The notes beneath the pieces were generated by a model that searched no databases, had not been told where the DNA came from, and saw only the letters and a list, made by a program, of their open reading frames with translations. A program made the translations under genes and the position numbers. From the NCBI GenBank assembly GCA_052384575.1, contig JBQSUQ010000002.1: a stretch of DNA of 54,379 nt. One strand, given 5' to 3'. Of the stretch, positions 41,324 to 49,770 are shown piece after piece; position 1 is the stretch's first letter; every line of letters starts with the position of its first letter. Source of the stretch: JBQSUQ01 sp052384575. Lineage in GTDB: Bacteria; Pseudomonadota; Gammaproteobacteria; Enterobacterales; Pasteurellaceae.

Positions 41324-42193
41324 TTATTTCCAACCTTTATTCTTACAAATAAGATCATAAGCGGCTTGAATTTGTTGTGCTTTTTCTTTTGCCATTTCAA
41401 GCATTTCTTTTGGTAAGCCTTTTGATACGAGCTTATCGGGATGGTTTTCATTCATTAATCGGCGGTAAGCGCGTTTAACGGTTTGTTGATCATCATTAGC
41501 ATTAACGCCCAGTACTTTATAAGCATCTTCAACTGTTGGACCTGAATGATAACCGCTTTGTTGATAACCACCATTTTGTTGGTAGCTACGCTGTTGATAA
41601 TTGCCTTGCTGATATTGTTGATAGAAACCACCGTTAGAGAATTGACGGCGCGCCATTTCCATCATGATCATTTGTTCAAATTGGAGCTGAGATAAACCTA
41701 ATTCTTCCGCAACAATACGCAAAATTTCTTTTTCGTTACCATGTAAATTATCATCAGCAAATGCTGCTTGCACTTGTACGCTGAGGAACATACGCAACAA
41801 ATCAGCGCGCTGGCCACATCCAATGCGAAATTCTCTTATGACTTCACGCAATGGAAAACTAGCTTCTTTTCCTCGATTGAAAGCTTCTTGGGCCAAACGA
41901 CGATTAGCTGCATCTAATTGCAATTGTGCCATCAAATTATTGGCGAGCTGAATATCTCCTTCTGTTACTCTGCCTTTTGATTTGTTCAAATGCCCTAACA
42001 CAGAAAAAGTCGTTTGCATAAACAAGGATTGGCGAGTGAGTTTATGATGGAAAAAGGACGAATTGACGCTGCCCAATTCATATAATTTTTTATCCACCCA
42101 ATGTCCAAGCATAACGCCAGCCATTGCGCCAATAAAACCCCCACCGATTTTATAGCCAATAAAAAAACCTAAAAGTTTACCAATAAAGTTCAT
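41324..42193 (-). CDS. djlA: Membrane-anchored DnaJ-like co-chaperone DjlA
   Basis: Type III J-protein with one N-terminal membrane segment containing glycines (about residues 6-30; FFIGYKIGGGFIGAMAGVML) and a TerB-like helical middle domain (about 55-190). A Gln/Tyr/Gly-rich linker follows (QQYQQGNYQQRSYQQNGGYQ), then a C-terminal J domain with HPD in NENHPDKLVSKG. It stimulates DnaK ATPase and in E. coli affects capsule signalling. Length is 289 residues (271 in E. coli); the longer linker explains the difference. Confidence 0.94.
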   Translation of the reverse strand: MNFIGKLLGFFIGYKIGGGFIGAMAGVMLGHWVDKKLYELGSVNSSFFHHKLTRQSLFMQTTFSVLGHLNKSKGRVTEGDIQLANNLMAQLQLDAANRRLAQEAFNRGKEASFPLREVIREFRIGCGQRADLLRMFLSVQVQAAFADDNLHGNEKEILRIVAEELGLSQLQFEQMIMMEMARRQFSNGGFYQQYQQGNYQQRSYQQNGGYQQSGYHSGPTVEDAYKVLGVNANDDQQTVKRAYRRLMNENHPDKLVSKGLPKEMLEMAKEKAQQIQAAYDLICKNKGWK

Positions 42194-42273
42194 CGTGCTT
42201 CCTTATGAATGAAGTGCGGTTATTTTTTTGTTTAGATTGTGATTTATGCTGAAAATTCAACTGCAATATAAAA

Positions 42274-43008
42274 TTATTCAAACCAAATTAAGCTTGCCAT
42301 GCGACCTGTTTTATTGTCTCGGCGATAAGAGAAAAAGCGTTCTTTATCTAAATACGTACAATGTTCGCCGCCGCTAATTTCTGTAATCCCTAATTTATGC
42401 AAGCGTTGTGTAGCAAGCTGATAGAGATTCCCAAAGTATTTCCCAGCATTGTTTTCATCTTTAGTAAAAGCTGAAATAGCTTGTGGATCCTGTGCGACAA
42501 ATTGATCCACTACATCTTGCCCGACTTGAAATGCTGTCGGCCCAATGGCTGGTCCAAACCAAGCAATAATTTCATTTGTTGGAGATTGAAATTGTGCGAC
42601 CGTTTGTTCCAAAATGCCATCACATAAGCCTCTCCAACCAGCGTGAGCTGCCGCTACTTCATTGCCTGTTTTATTACAGAACAAGACGGGTAAACAATCT
42701 GCAGTCATCACCAAACACACTTGATTAGGTTGGTTGCTATAAACTGCGTCTGCATTTAAATCTGTTTCATAGTAAGGCAGTTGGATGACTTTTGTGCTAT
42801 GGGTTTGATTTAAAAACAAAGGCATATGCGGCAAAGCAAATTTCTCAGTCAATAAAGTGCGGTTTATTTTTACTGAGTTTTTATCATCGCCCACATGATC
42901 GCCAAGATTAAAACTATCATAAGGCGCTTGGCTCACACCACCTTGACGAAAAGTCGTGAAGGCATGAACCTGTGGTGGTGCTTGCCATTGAGGAAAAAGT
43001 GCGGTCAT
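42274..43008 (-). CDS. pgeF: Peptidoglycan editing factor PgeF (YfiH, laccase-domain protein)
   Basis: Multicopper-oxidase-like DUF152 family. In E. coli it removes mis-incorporated L-Ser from peptidoglycan precursors; relatives show purine nucleoside phosphorylase activity. Metal/active residues: NQTHSTKV (His), MTADCLPVLF (Asp, Cys) and AAHAGWRGLCDG (His). Length is 244 residues (243 in E. coli). I start at the ATG for MTALFPQWQAP, 13 bases after the rluD stop with GAGG upstream; an uptake sequence overlaps its first codons. A TTG start eight codons earlier is rejected. Confidence 0.93.
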   Translation of the reverse strand: MTALFPQWQAPPQVHAFTTFRQGGVSQAPYDSFNLGDHVGDDKNSVKINRTLLTEKFALPHMPLFLNQTHSTKVIQLPYYETDLNADAVYSNQPNQVCLVMTADCLPVLFCNKTGNEVAAAHAGWRGLCDGILEQTVAQFQSPTNEIIAWFGPAIGPTAFQVGQDVVDQFVAQDPQAISAFTKDENNAGKYFGNLYQLATQRLHKLGITEISGGEHCTYLDKERFFSYRRDNKTGRMASLIWFE

Positions 43009-43021
43009 TTTTCGCCTCGTT

Positions 43022-43996
43022 TTAATAATCAAGTTCGTCTTTGTGTAATTGATAATCTTCTTTTAAAGCATTAATCAATTCCACATAGTCTTCAGGCAAT
43101 GGCGCATACCATTCCATTAATTCGCGAGTGATAGGATGTTCTAAACGTAACATCACTGCATGCAATGCCTGGCGTTGGAAATTACGTAAGGTTTCGCTAA
43201 ATTGTTCGCTAGCATTCTTTGGTGGGCGAGGACGGCCACCATAGGTTTGATCACCAAGTAAAGGATGAGCGATATGAGCCATGTGAACACGAATTTGGTG
43301 TGTACGACCCGTTTCTAAGCGAAGGCGTAAGCGTGTGTAATTACGGAAATGTTCCATAATACGATAATGTGTGACTGCAGGTTTGCCCATTGGATGCACT
43401 GCCATTGCGGTGCGTTTTGTTGGATGACGCGCCATAGGTTGATCTACCTTACCGCCTTTTGTCATCACACCAAAAGCAACTGCTTCATATTCACGCGTAA
43501 TTTTGCGTTGTTGTAAATCACGTACTAATTGAGTTTGTGCGGGGATGGTTTTCGCAACAACCATTAAACCTGTTGTATCTTTATCTAAACGGTGCACGAT
43601 ACCCGCGCGAGGTACCTCCGACAAGCTAGGATAATGGTAAAGTAGAGCATTGAGCACAGTGCCGTTGTAATTGCCAGCCCCAGGGTGAACGACAAAATCT
43701 TTTGGTTTATTAATAACGAGAATATGTTCGTCTTCGTAAACAATATTTAAAGGGATATTTTCAGGTAGATAATGGATTTCGTCTTCTACTTCCACATTAA
43801 TTTCAATTTGTTCTCCACCTAACATTTTTGTGCGAGGCACATTTAAAATTTTGCCATTAACGAAAACCAAGTCGTTTTCAATCCAAGTTTTCAAACGTGA
43901 ACGCGAATAATCGGGGAACAATTCGGCTAAAGTTTGGTCTAAACGTTGTCCCATTTGCTCTGGTTGTACTTCAGCTGAAAGAGTAATTTGTGCCAT
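43022..43996 (-). CDS. rluD: 23S rRNA pseudouridine(1911/1915/1917) synthase RluD
   Basis: Modifies helix 69 of 23S rRNA, important for ribosome assembly. An S4 domain (GQRLDQTLAELFPDYSRSRL) is followed by the RluA-family core with the catalytic Asp in GIVHRLDKDTTGLMVVAKT and the conserved LETGRTHQIRVHMAHIAHP. Length is 324 residues (326 in E. coli). It is upstream of pgeF on the same strand and divergent from bamD, the order found in E. coli. Confidence 0.96.
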   Translation of the reverse strand: MAQITLSAEVQPEQMGQRLDQTLAELFPDYSRSRLKTWIENDLVFVNGKILNVPRTKMLGGEQIEINVEVEDEIHYLPENIPLNIVYEDEHILVINKPKDFVVHPGAGNYNGTVLNALLYHYPSLSEVPRAGIVHRLDKDTTGLMVVAKTIPAQTQLVRDLQQRKITREYEAVAFGVMTKGGKVDQPMARHPTKRTAMAVHPMGKPAVTHYRIMEHFRNYTRLRLRLETGRTHQIRVHMAHIAHPLLGDQTYGGRPRPPKNASEQFSETLRNFQRQALHAVMLRLEHPITRELMEWYAPLPEDYVELINALKEDYQLHKDELDY

Positions 43997-44096
43997 AAAG
44001 AATAAAAATCCGTGAATTATTTTATAATGTCATATAGAATATGACAGATATTGTAACTCAATACATTATTTTTACATAGAAAAGGATTATCCGGTT

Positions 44097-44915
44097 ATGC
44101 GTAAATTCAAATCGCTTACTTTAGTTGTGTTAGCCTCATTGGCTATTTCGGCTTGTTCTGGCAAAAAAGAAGTAGAACGAGCAAGTGAACAGGAGCTTTT
44201 CAATACGGCTCAAACTTATATTCAAGATGCGGATTATAGCCAAGCGATTCGTTATTTTGATGCCGTAGAAACGCGTTTCCCAGGCAGCACATATAGCGAA
44301 CAAGCAAAATTAAATTTAATTTATGCAGCCTATAAAACCGATGATTACACCAAAGCTTTAGTGACTGCGGATAATTTCTTACGTATGTTCCCACAAAGTC
44401 CACATCGTGATTATGTGTTATACATGGCAGCATTAACCAATGCGTCTATGGGCGACAATTATATGCAAGATTTCTTTGGTATTGATCGCGCAACACGTGA
44501 AAATACCACAATGAAAACCGCGTTTTCTAATTTCCAAACCTTAGTGACGAATTTCCCAAATAGTCCTTATACACCAGATGCGTTAGCGCGTATGGCTTAT
44601 ATTAAAGACAGCCTTGCTCGCCATGAATTAGAAATCGCAAGATTTTATGCTAAACGTAATGCTTGGGTTGCTGTAGCAAATCGCGTGACTAGCATGTTAA
44701 GAACCTACCCAGATACCGTATCAACCATCAAAGCATTACCATTAATGCAAGAAGCTTATCAAAAAATGGGCTTAACTCAGCTTGAACAACAAGCAGCTGC
44801 GTTGGTAAAAGCAAATGAAGGCAAACATTTAGAAGAAATTGCAGAGCCAGAAAAACCATTCTTAAGCTTACCTTCTTGGTTAACATTTGGTAGCGACGAC
44901 AAGAAAGCAGAATAA
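44097..44915 (+). CDS. bamD: Outer-membrane protein assembly lipoprotein BamD (ComL)
   Basis: Essential lipoprotein of the BAM complex that inserts beta-barrel proteins into the outer membrane. The signal peptide ends in the lipobox ISAC (Cys20). Five TPR-like repeats follow (YIQDADYSQAIRYFDAVETR is the first). Length is 272 residues; the C-terminal tail beyond residue 245 is extended relative to E. coli BamD (245). This locus name is comL in Neisseria, linked to competence. It is divergent from rluD. Confidence 0.95.
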   Translation: MRKFKSLTLVVLASLAISACSGKKEVERASEQELFNTAQTYIQDADYSQAIRYFDAVETRFPGSTYSEQAKLNLIYAAYKTDDYTKALVTADNFLRMFPQSPHRDYVLYMAALTNASMGDNYMQDFFGIDRATRENTTMKTAFSNFQTLVTNFPNSPYTPDALARMAYIKDSLARHELEIARFYAKRNAWVAVANRVTSMLRTYPDTVSTIKALPLMQEAYQKMGLTQLEQQAAALVKANEGKHLEEIAEPEKPFLSLPSWLTFGSDDKKAE

Positions 44916-44934
44916 TTCGTTTTCTTAAAAACAT

Positions 44935-44995
44935 AAAGTGCGGTGTATTTTTACGACGTTTTAAAACGAAATAAAAATACACCGTACTTTTTTTA
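44935..44995. terminator. Long bidirectional terminator between bamD and lnt
   Basis: A 19-bp stem with one mismatch links AAAGTGCGGTGTATTTTTA (44935-44953) to TAAAAATACACCGTACTTT (44972-44990). The loop contains a second dyad (CGTTTTAAAACG). It is followed by T residues and includes one exact and one variant uptake core. Confidence 0.83.
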
Positions 44996-45006
44996 TTCAT
45001 TATTAC

Positions 45007-46530
45007 TTATTTTTGCTTAAACAGTCTTCTTTGTATCAAGAAATGAATAGTTCTGAGCAATAAGAAAATCACAATAAGTAAATATAAAGGTTTATCGCCT
45101 AAAACGGCATAAGGTGTTTTACCTTCCGTTGGGGCAATTTTTTGTGTTAGCGTGGTTTGCTCAAATTGTGGTGCTTGAGCAATAATTTCACCCTGTGCAT
45201 TGATAAAGGCACTCACACCTGTATTAGTTGCTCTAATGACAGGTTTACCCAATTCCAACGCGCGCATTCTTGCCATTTGAAAATGTTGCCAAGGACCTTG
45301 ACTGTCGCCAAACCAAGCATCATTAGAAACTGTAAGAATAAAATCGGTATTTTCTTGTAAATTGCGTTGTAACTGTGCGCCTTCAATAATTTCATAGCAA
45401 ATAGCAGCGGTAAATGCTCGGTTTTTGCTCAGTAGTGGTGCTTGGATTGGTGCTCCACTTTGGAATGCAGACATTGGCAGATTAAACACCGAGCCCAGAG
45501 GACGTAAAAGATTTTCTAAAGGAACGTACTCACCAAAAGGCACCAAATGATGTTTATTGTATCTGCTCGCTTGATCAAGCTGATAATTTTCATTCACTAA
45601 CACAATGGAATTAAATAATTTACCAATGTGCTCATCTCGATAAACGGTGCCAATCATCACATCTGTATTGGTATGTTTTGCCGCGACTTTTAATCCTTCA
45701 AAGAATGTCGGGATATGATTTTCCAATACGGGTAACGCACTTTCAGGCAAAATAATTAAGTCGGATTTGCCTAAATGTTGTTTGATCAACTCACTGTAAA
45801 TTTGCAGAGTGGATGATAAATATTCTGGGTCCCATTTTAATGATTGTTCAATATTGCCTTGGGCTAAGGTAATCGTCATCGCTTTGCTCTCAACGGGTTT
45901 TGCATAGTTCTTAGGTGCAAAAGTGGTGGCAGCGATGACTAGTCCCGCCAAAATGACATTGGCAATAACAATCGCATAGGCGTTTTTACCTTGAAAAAGC
46001 GCCGAAATCGTACTAAAAATGACCGCACTTAACCAAATCACAAAGAAGGTTAATCCAGTTACACCGAAGATAGGAGCGATACCAGAGAACACAGTATCAA
46101 TTTGACTATAACCAAATTGTAACCAAGGGAAACCAGTAAATACCCATCCACGTAGAAACTCGGTGATTGTCCAAATTGCCGCAAAAATCACCGCACTTTT
46201 GACTTGGAATTTTTGCACGAGATATGTGAACAATACAGGATAAAGGGACAAATAGGCAGCTAGCAGCACCACCAGCATATAGCTTAGCCAAATGGGCGCA
46301 CCACCGAATTGGTGAATACTAACATGAAGCCAGCTGGTACCAATGCTAAAAAAGCAAATACCCCATAAAAATGTAGCGAAAAGTGCGGTCTTTTTTGAAG
46401 GTGTTTTGGCAATATAAATTAAGCCCAAAGCGGAAATATAAGCGACCCACCAATAATCGTAAGGCGAAAATGCGAAAATACCAATGGAGCCTGAAATGAG
46501 GGCGATAAGATAAGGGAAATATGTTTTCAT
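45007..46530 (-). CDS. lnt: Apolipoprotein N-acyltransferase Lnt
   Basis: Inner-membrane enzyme adding the third acyl chain to lipoproteins. About six N-terminal membrane segments are followed by a nitrilase-like periplasmic domain. The Glu-Lys-Cys triad is visible as Glu263 (LPESALPVLE), Lys326 (RYNKHHLVPFGEY) and Cys378 (AAICYEIIEGAQ). A last membrane segment lies near residue 480. Length is 507 residues (512 in E. coli). It follows corC on the same strand, 34 bases apart, as in enteric bacteria. Confidence 0.96.
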   Translation of the reverse strand: MKTYFPYLIALISGSIGIFAFSPYDYWWVAYISALGLIYIAKTPSKKTALFATFLWGICFFSIGTSWLHVSIHQFGGAPIWLSYMLVVLLAAYLSLYPVLFTYLVQKFQVKSAVIFAAIWTITEFLRGWVFTGFPWLQFGYSQIDTVFSGIAPIFGVTGLTFFVIWLSAVIFSTISALFQGKNAYAIVIANVILAGLVIAATTFAPKNYAKPVESKAMTITLAQGNIEQSLKWDPEYLSSTLQIYSELIKQHLGKSDLIILPESALPVLENHIPTFFEGLKVAAKHTNTDVMIGTVYRDEHIGKLFNSIVLVNENYQLDQASRYNKHHLVPFGEYVPLENLLRPLGSVFNLPMSAFQSGAPIQAPLLSKNRAFTAAICYEIIEGAQLQRNLQENTDFILTVSNDAWFGDSQGPWQHFQMARMRALELGKPVIRATNTGVSAFINAQGEIIAQAPQFEQTTLTQKIAPTEGKTPYAVLGDKPLYLLIVIFLLLRTIHFLIQRRLFKQK

Positions 46531-46564
46531 AGGTTAAAAAAGGAAGAAAAATTCCTCCATTAAA

Positions 46565-47473
46565 TTATTCTTCTGTTTGTTCGTTAGTTGAGGCGACCAT
46601 TTCAGCTAAATGCTCATCGCTGACAGTCACGCGAAGTTGAATTAATCGACGACTATCTGCTGAAGTCACTTTGAAATGGATATTTTCAAGGGTAATTTCT
46701 TCGCCTCGATTTGGTAAATAACCAAAGGCTTGCATCACCACACCGCCAATGGTATCCACTTCTTCATCTTCAAAATGGGTATTGAATTGTTGATTGAAAT
46801 CGTCAATATCTGTTAATGCACGCACTGCATAAGTATGGCGCGAAAGTTGACGGATATTCGCGATGGTTTCTTCTTCATCAAATTCATCTTCAATATCACC
46901 CACTATTTGTTCCAAAATATCTTCAATGGTTACCAAGCCTGAAATTGCACCGAATTCATCCACCACAATCGCCATATGAAAACGTTGTGAACGGAATTCT
47001 TTTAACATTCGATCCACGCGCTTGCTTTCTGGCACTATCACTGCAGGGCGTAACAGGCTTTGCATATTAAATTCTTCGGGTTGCTCGCGTAAAAACTTGA
47101 GTAAATCTTTCGCATGCAAAATGCCTTGCACATTGTCGCGTTCGTCTGTAATCACAGGAAAACGAGAGTGCGCGGTATCAATAATGGTGTCTAAGCAACT
47201 TTCTAAATCTTGTGTGTTTTCAATAAATACGATTTGTGCGCGTGGAATCATAATGTCACGCACACGCAATTCTGCAATTTCCATCACACCTTCGATCATT
47301 TCGCGAGTGTCTTGATCGATTAATTCATTTTGCTCAGAATCTCGAATCACTTCGACTAATTCATCACGATTTTTAAGCTCGCCTTGGAAAAAACGACCAA
47401 ATAAAGACTGGAAAAAGGATTTCTTTTGTAGAATGTCAGTATGAGTGGTATTGTTTGAAAATTCGTCAGTCAT
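46565..47473 (-). CDS. corC: CorC/HlyC-family CBS-domain protein
   Basis: Cytosolic protein with a CBS pair (LRVRDIMIPRAQIVFIENTQ... and the second at about residues 130-185) and a C-terminal CorC/HlyC transporter-associated domain (about 200-285). It is implicated in Mg/Co efflux or membrane homeostasis in other bacteria; the molecular function is uncertain. I start at the ATG for MTDEFSNNTTHTDILQ (302 residues); the longer reading adds 16 residues upstream that the family lacks. Probable operon with lnt. Confidence 0.92.
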   Translation of the reverse strand: MTDEFSNNTTHTDILQKKSFFQSLFGRFFQGELKNRDELVEVIRDSEQNELIDQDTREMIEGVMEIAELRVRDIMIPRAQIVFIENTQDLESCLDTIIDTAHSRFPVITDERDNVQGILHAKDLLKFLREQPEEFNMQSLLRPAVIVPESKRVDRMLKEFRSQRFHMAIVVDEFGAISGLVTIEDILEQIVGDIEDEFDEEETIANIRQLSRHTYAVRALTDIDDFNQQFNTHFEDEEVDTIGGVVMQAFGYLPNRGEEITLENIHFKVTSADSRRLIQLRVTVSDEHLAEMVASTNEQTEE

Positions 47474-47594
47474 AATTATGCTAATAGTTTCGTCAGTATT
47501 TGACTTGAGTGAAATTAGCATATTTTAGCGGGGTTTTCTATTCCTTTTTATTGGGGCTAGAAAAGTGCGGTGAAAAAACGGGATGTTTTAGAAA

Positions 47595-47618
47595 AGAAAA
47601 GCTCGAAAAATCGAGCCT
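47595..47618 (-). terminator. Terminator of infA
   Basis: GCTCGA-AAAA-TCGAGC; on the minus strand the stem is followed by TTTTCTTTTCT. It begins about 10 bases past the infA stop. Confidence 0.75.
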
Positions 47619-47627
47619 TGTCAATGA

Positions 47628-47846
47628 TTATCTCGCTCTGAAAACGATACGACCTTTGCTTAAATCGTATGGGGTCATTTCCACAGTTACTTTGTCGCCA
47701 GTTAAAATGCGAATATAGTTTTTACGCATTTTGCCTGAAATATGAGCGATAACCACATGACCATTTTCGAGTTCCACGCGGAACATTGTGTTTGGCAGGG
47801 TTTCCAAAATAGTGCCTTGCATTTCAATGCTATCTTCTTTAGCCAT
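47628..47846 (-). CDS. infA: Translation initiation factor IF-1
   Basis: A single S1/OB-fold RNA-binding domain of 72 residues occupying the ribosomal A site during initiation. MAKEDSIEMQGTILETLPNT and the GKMRKNYIRILTGDKVTVE segment are nearly invariant in bacteria. Length is identical to E. coli. It stands alone between corC and miaB, transcribed on the minus strand. Confidence 0.97.
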   Translation of the reverse strand: MAKEDSIEMQGTILETLPNTMFRVELENGHVVIAHISGKMRKNYIRILTGDKVTVEMTPYDLSKGRIVFRAR

Positions 47847-48079
47847 AGATAAAAATAATCCTTAGTATGATGAGGTAAAAATAAAACGGGCGAATTATAC
47901 TCTTTTGTGGCTTATTCTGAAAGTATTAATTTTGTTCAAATAAGAGAAATAGCAAAAACATAGCAAAATTTCACCGCACTTTGCGCCATGCTTACCCAAA
48001 ATTATTACTAGTCATCAAAAGCACAAAACTGTACAATAGCCAACCAATTTTATAAACCATTAAAATACATCATATAAAT

Positions 48080-49504
48080 ATGGCACAGAAATTACATATT
48101 AAAACTTGGGGCTGTCAAATGAATGAGTACGACAGCTCAAAAATGGCAGATTTGCTTTTAAGCACACATGGCTTGGAATTAACAGAAGAAGCGGAAGAAG
48201 CGGATGTGTTGCTGCTCAATACTTGTTCTATTCGTGAAAAAGCACAAGAAAAAGTGTTTCATCAATTAGGACGTTGGAAACAATTAAAAAAACATAATCC
48301 GAATTTAGTGATTGGTGTAGGTGGTTGTGTGGCGTCACAAGAAGGCGCCCATATTCGTGAGCGTGCGCCTTTTGTGGATATTATTTTTGGACCACAAACT
48401 TTGCACCGTTTGCCTGAAATGATTAACCAAATTCGTGGTGGTAAAAGTTCCGTCGTCGATGTGAGTTTCCCTGAAATTGAGAAATTCGACTGCTTGCCTG
48501 AGCCGAAAGCAGAAGGTCCAACGGCGTTTGTTTCCATTATGGAAGGTTGTAATAAATATTGTTCATTCTGCGTGGTGCCTTATACACGAGGTGAAGAAGT
48601 CAGCAGACCTGTGGACGATATTTTATTTGAAATTGCACAGTTAGCTGAGCAAGGCGTACGTGAAGTAAATTTATTAGGGCAAAATGTGAACGCTTATCGT
48701 GGCGCAACTCATGATGGCGATATTTGCACTTTTGCGGAATTGTTGCGTTTAGTGGCAGCAATTGACGGTATCGACCGCTTACGTTTTACCACAAGCCATC
48801 CAATTGAATTTACAGATGACATTATTGATGTGTATAGCGACACGCCAGAATTAGTGAGTTTCTTGCATTTGCCGGTACAAAGTGGTTCAGATCGCGTATT
48901 AACTATGATGAAACGTAATCATACCGCGCTAGAATACAAAGCCATTATCCGTAAATTACGCAAAGTGCGTCCAAATATTCAAATCAGTTCTGATTTTATC
49001 GTGGGCTTCCCAGGGGAAACTGATCAAGATTTTGAAGACACCATGAATTTAATCGCACAAGTCAATTTTGATATGAGTTTTAGTTTTATCTATTCTGCAC
49101 GCCCAGGCACGCCAGCAGCGGATATGCCCGATGATGTAACAGAAGATGAGAAAAAACAACGCTTGTACTTGTTGCAACAACGAATTAATAATCAAGCGGC
49201 ACAATTTAGCCGCGCAATGCTGGGGACGGAACAACGCGTGTTGGTGGAAGGCCCTTCTAAAAAAGACATTATGGAGTTAACAGGTCGTACGGAAACCAAT
49301 CGTATTGTGAACTTCAAAGGGACACCAGATATGATTGGTAAATTCGTTGATATTAAAATTACGGATGTATTCACTAACTCATTGCGTGGTGACGTGGTGC
49401 GTACTGAAGATCAAATGGGGCTACGCGTTGTGCAATCGCCACAATCGGTCATCAATCGCACCCGCAAAGAAGATGAATTAGGCGTCGGGCGTTTTACTGG
49501 GTAA
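48080..49504 (+). CDS. miaB: tRNA-2-methylthio-N6-dimethylallyladenosine synthase MiaB
   Basis: Radical-SAM methylthiotransferase that adds the 2-methylthio group at A37 of tRNAs reading U-codons. An N-terminal UPF0004 domain holds one cluster (Cys12, Cys49, Cys83). The radical-SAM cluster cysteines are 157, 161 and 164 in EGCNKYCSFCVVPYTRG. A C-terminal TRAM domain covers about residues 375-440. Length is 474 residues, as in E. coli. The gene depends on the Fe-S machinery encoded earlier in the window. A strong terminator follows. Confidence 0.97.
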   Translation: MAQKLHIKTWGCQMNEYDSSKMADLLLSTHGLELTEEAEEADVLLLNTCSIREKAQEKVFHQLGRWKQLKKHNPNLVIGVGGCVASQEGAHIRERAPFVDIIFGPQTLHRLPEMINQIRGGKSSVVDVSFPEIEKFDCLPEPKAEGPTAFVSIMEGCNKYCSFCVVPYTRGEEVSRPVDDILFEIAQLAEQGVREVNLLGQNVNAYRGATHDGDICTFAELLRLVAAIDGIDRLRFTTSHPIEFTDDIIDVYSDTPELVSFLHLPVQSGSDRVLTMMKRNHTALEYKAIIRKLRKVRPNIQISSDFIVGFPGETDQDFEDTMNLIAQVNFDMSFSFIYSARPGTPAADMPDDVTEDEKKQRLYLLQQRINNQAAQFSRAMLGTEQRVLVEGPSKKDIMELTGRTETNRIVNFKGTPDMIGKFVDIKITDVFTNSLRGDVVRTEDQMGLRVVQSPQSVINRTRKEDELGVGRFTG

Positions 49505-49535
49505 AAACAGCTTCAATTTACACCGCACTTTATAT

Positions 49536-49569
49536 AAAAGAGATACCAATGTATCTCTTTTTAATTTTT
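49536..49569 (+). terminator. Terminator of miaB
   Basis: AAAAGAGATAC-CAAT-GTATCTCTTTT forms an 11-bp perfect stem followed by TAATTTTT. Confidence 0.87.
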
Positions 49570-49726
49570 AATCAGTGGCTATTGTAGCGTTCTTTGTTTT
49601 AAATGTAATGTGATAAATAGTCAGATTAACCGAATTAATTTACTAAATATTTACATTTTTCCATCATTTTTCGCTAGTTTTTTGAGCGATTTTGGTGTAT
49701 TGTAGCCTCGTTTTTTACTAATTATC

Positions 49727-49770
49727 AAAACAGGGTGTTTTTGTGAACTCAAAATACCCTGTTTTTTTCT
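49727..49770 (+). terminator. Terminator-like hairpin in front of the adhesin start
   Basis: AAAACAGGGTGTTTT (49727-49741) pairs with AAAATACCCTGTTTT (49751-49765) over 15 bp with one G-U, around a 9-base loop, and is followed by T residues (T run 49762-49768). It ends about 30 bases before the adhesin ATG and about 220 bases after miaB, which already has its own terminator. It may attenuate adhesin transcription. Confidence 0.7.

Noticed and set aside
46531..46564. Hairpin between corC and lnt (AGGAA/TTCCT)
   Set aside because: Only a 5-bp stem with no T tract; too weak to call a terminator.
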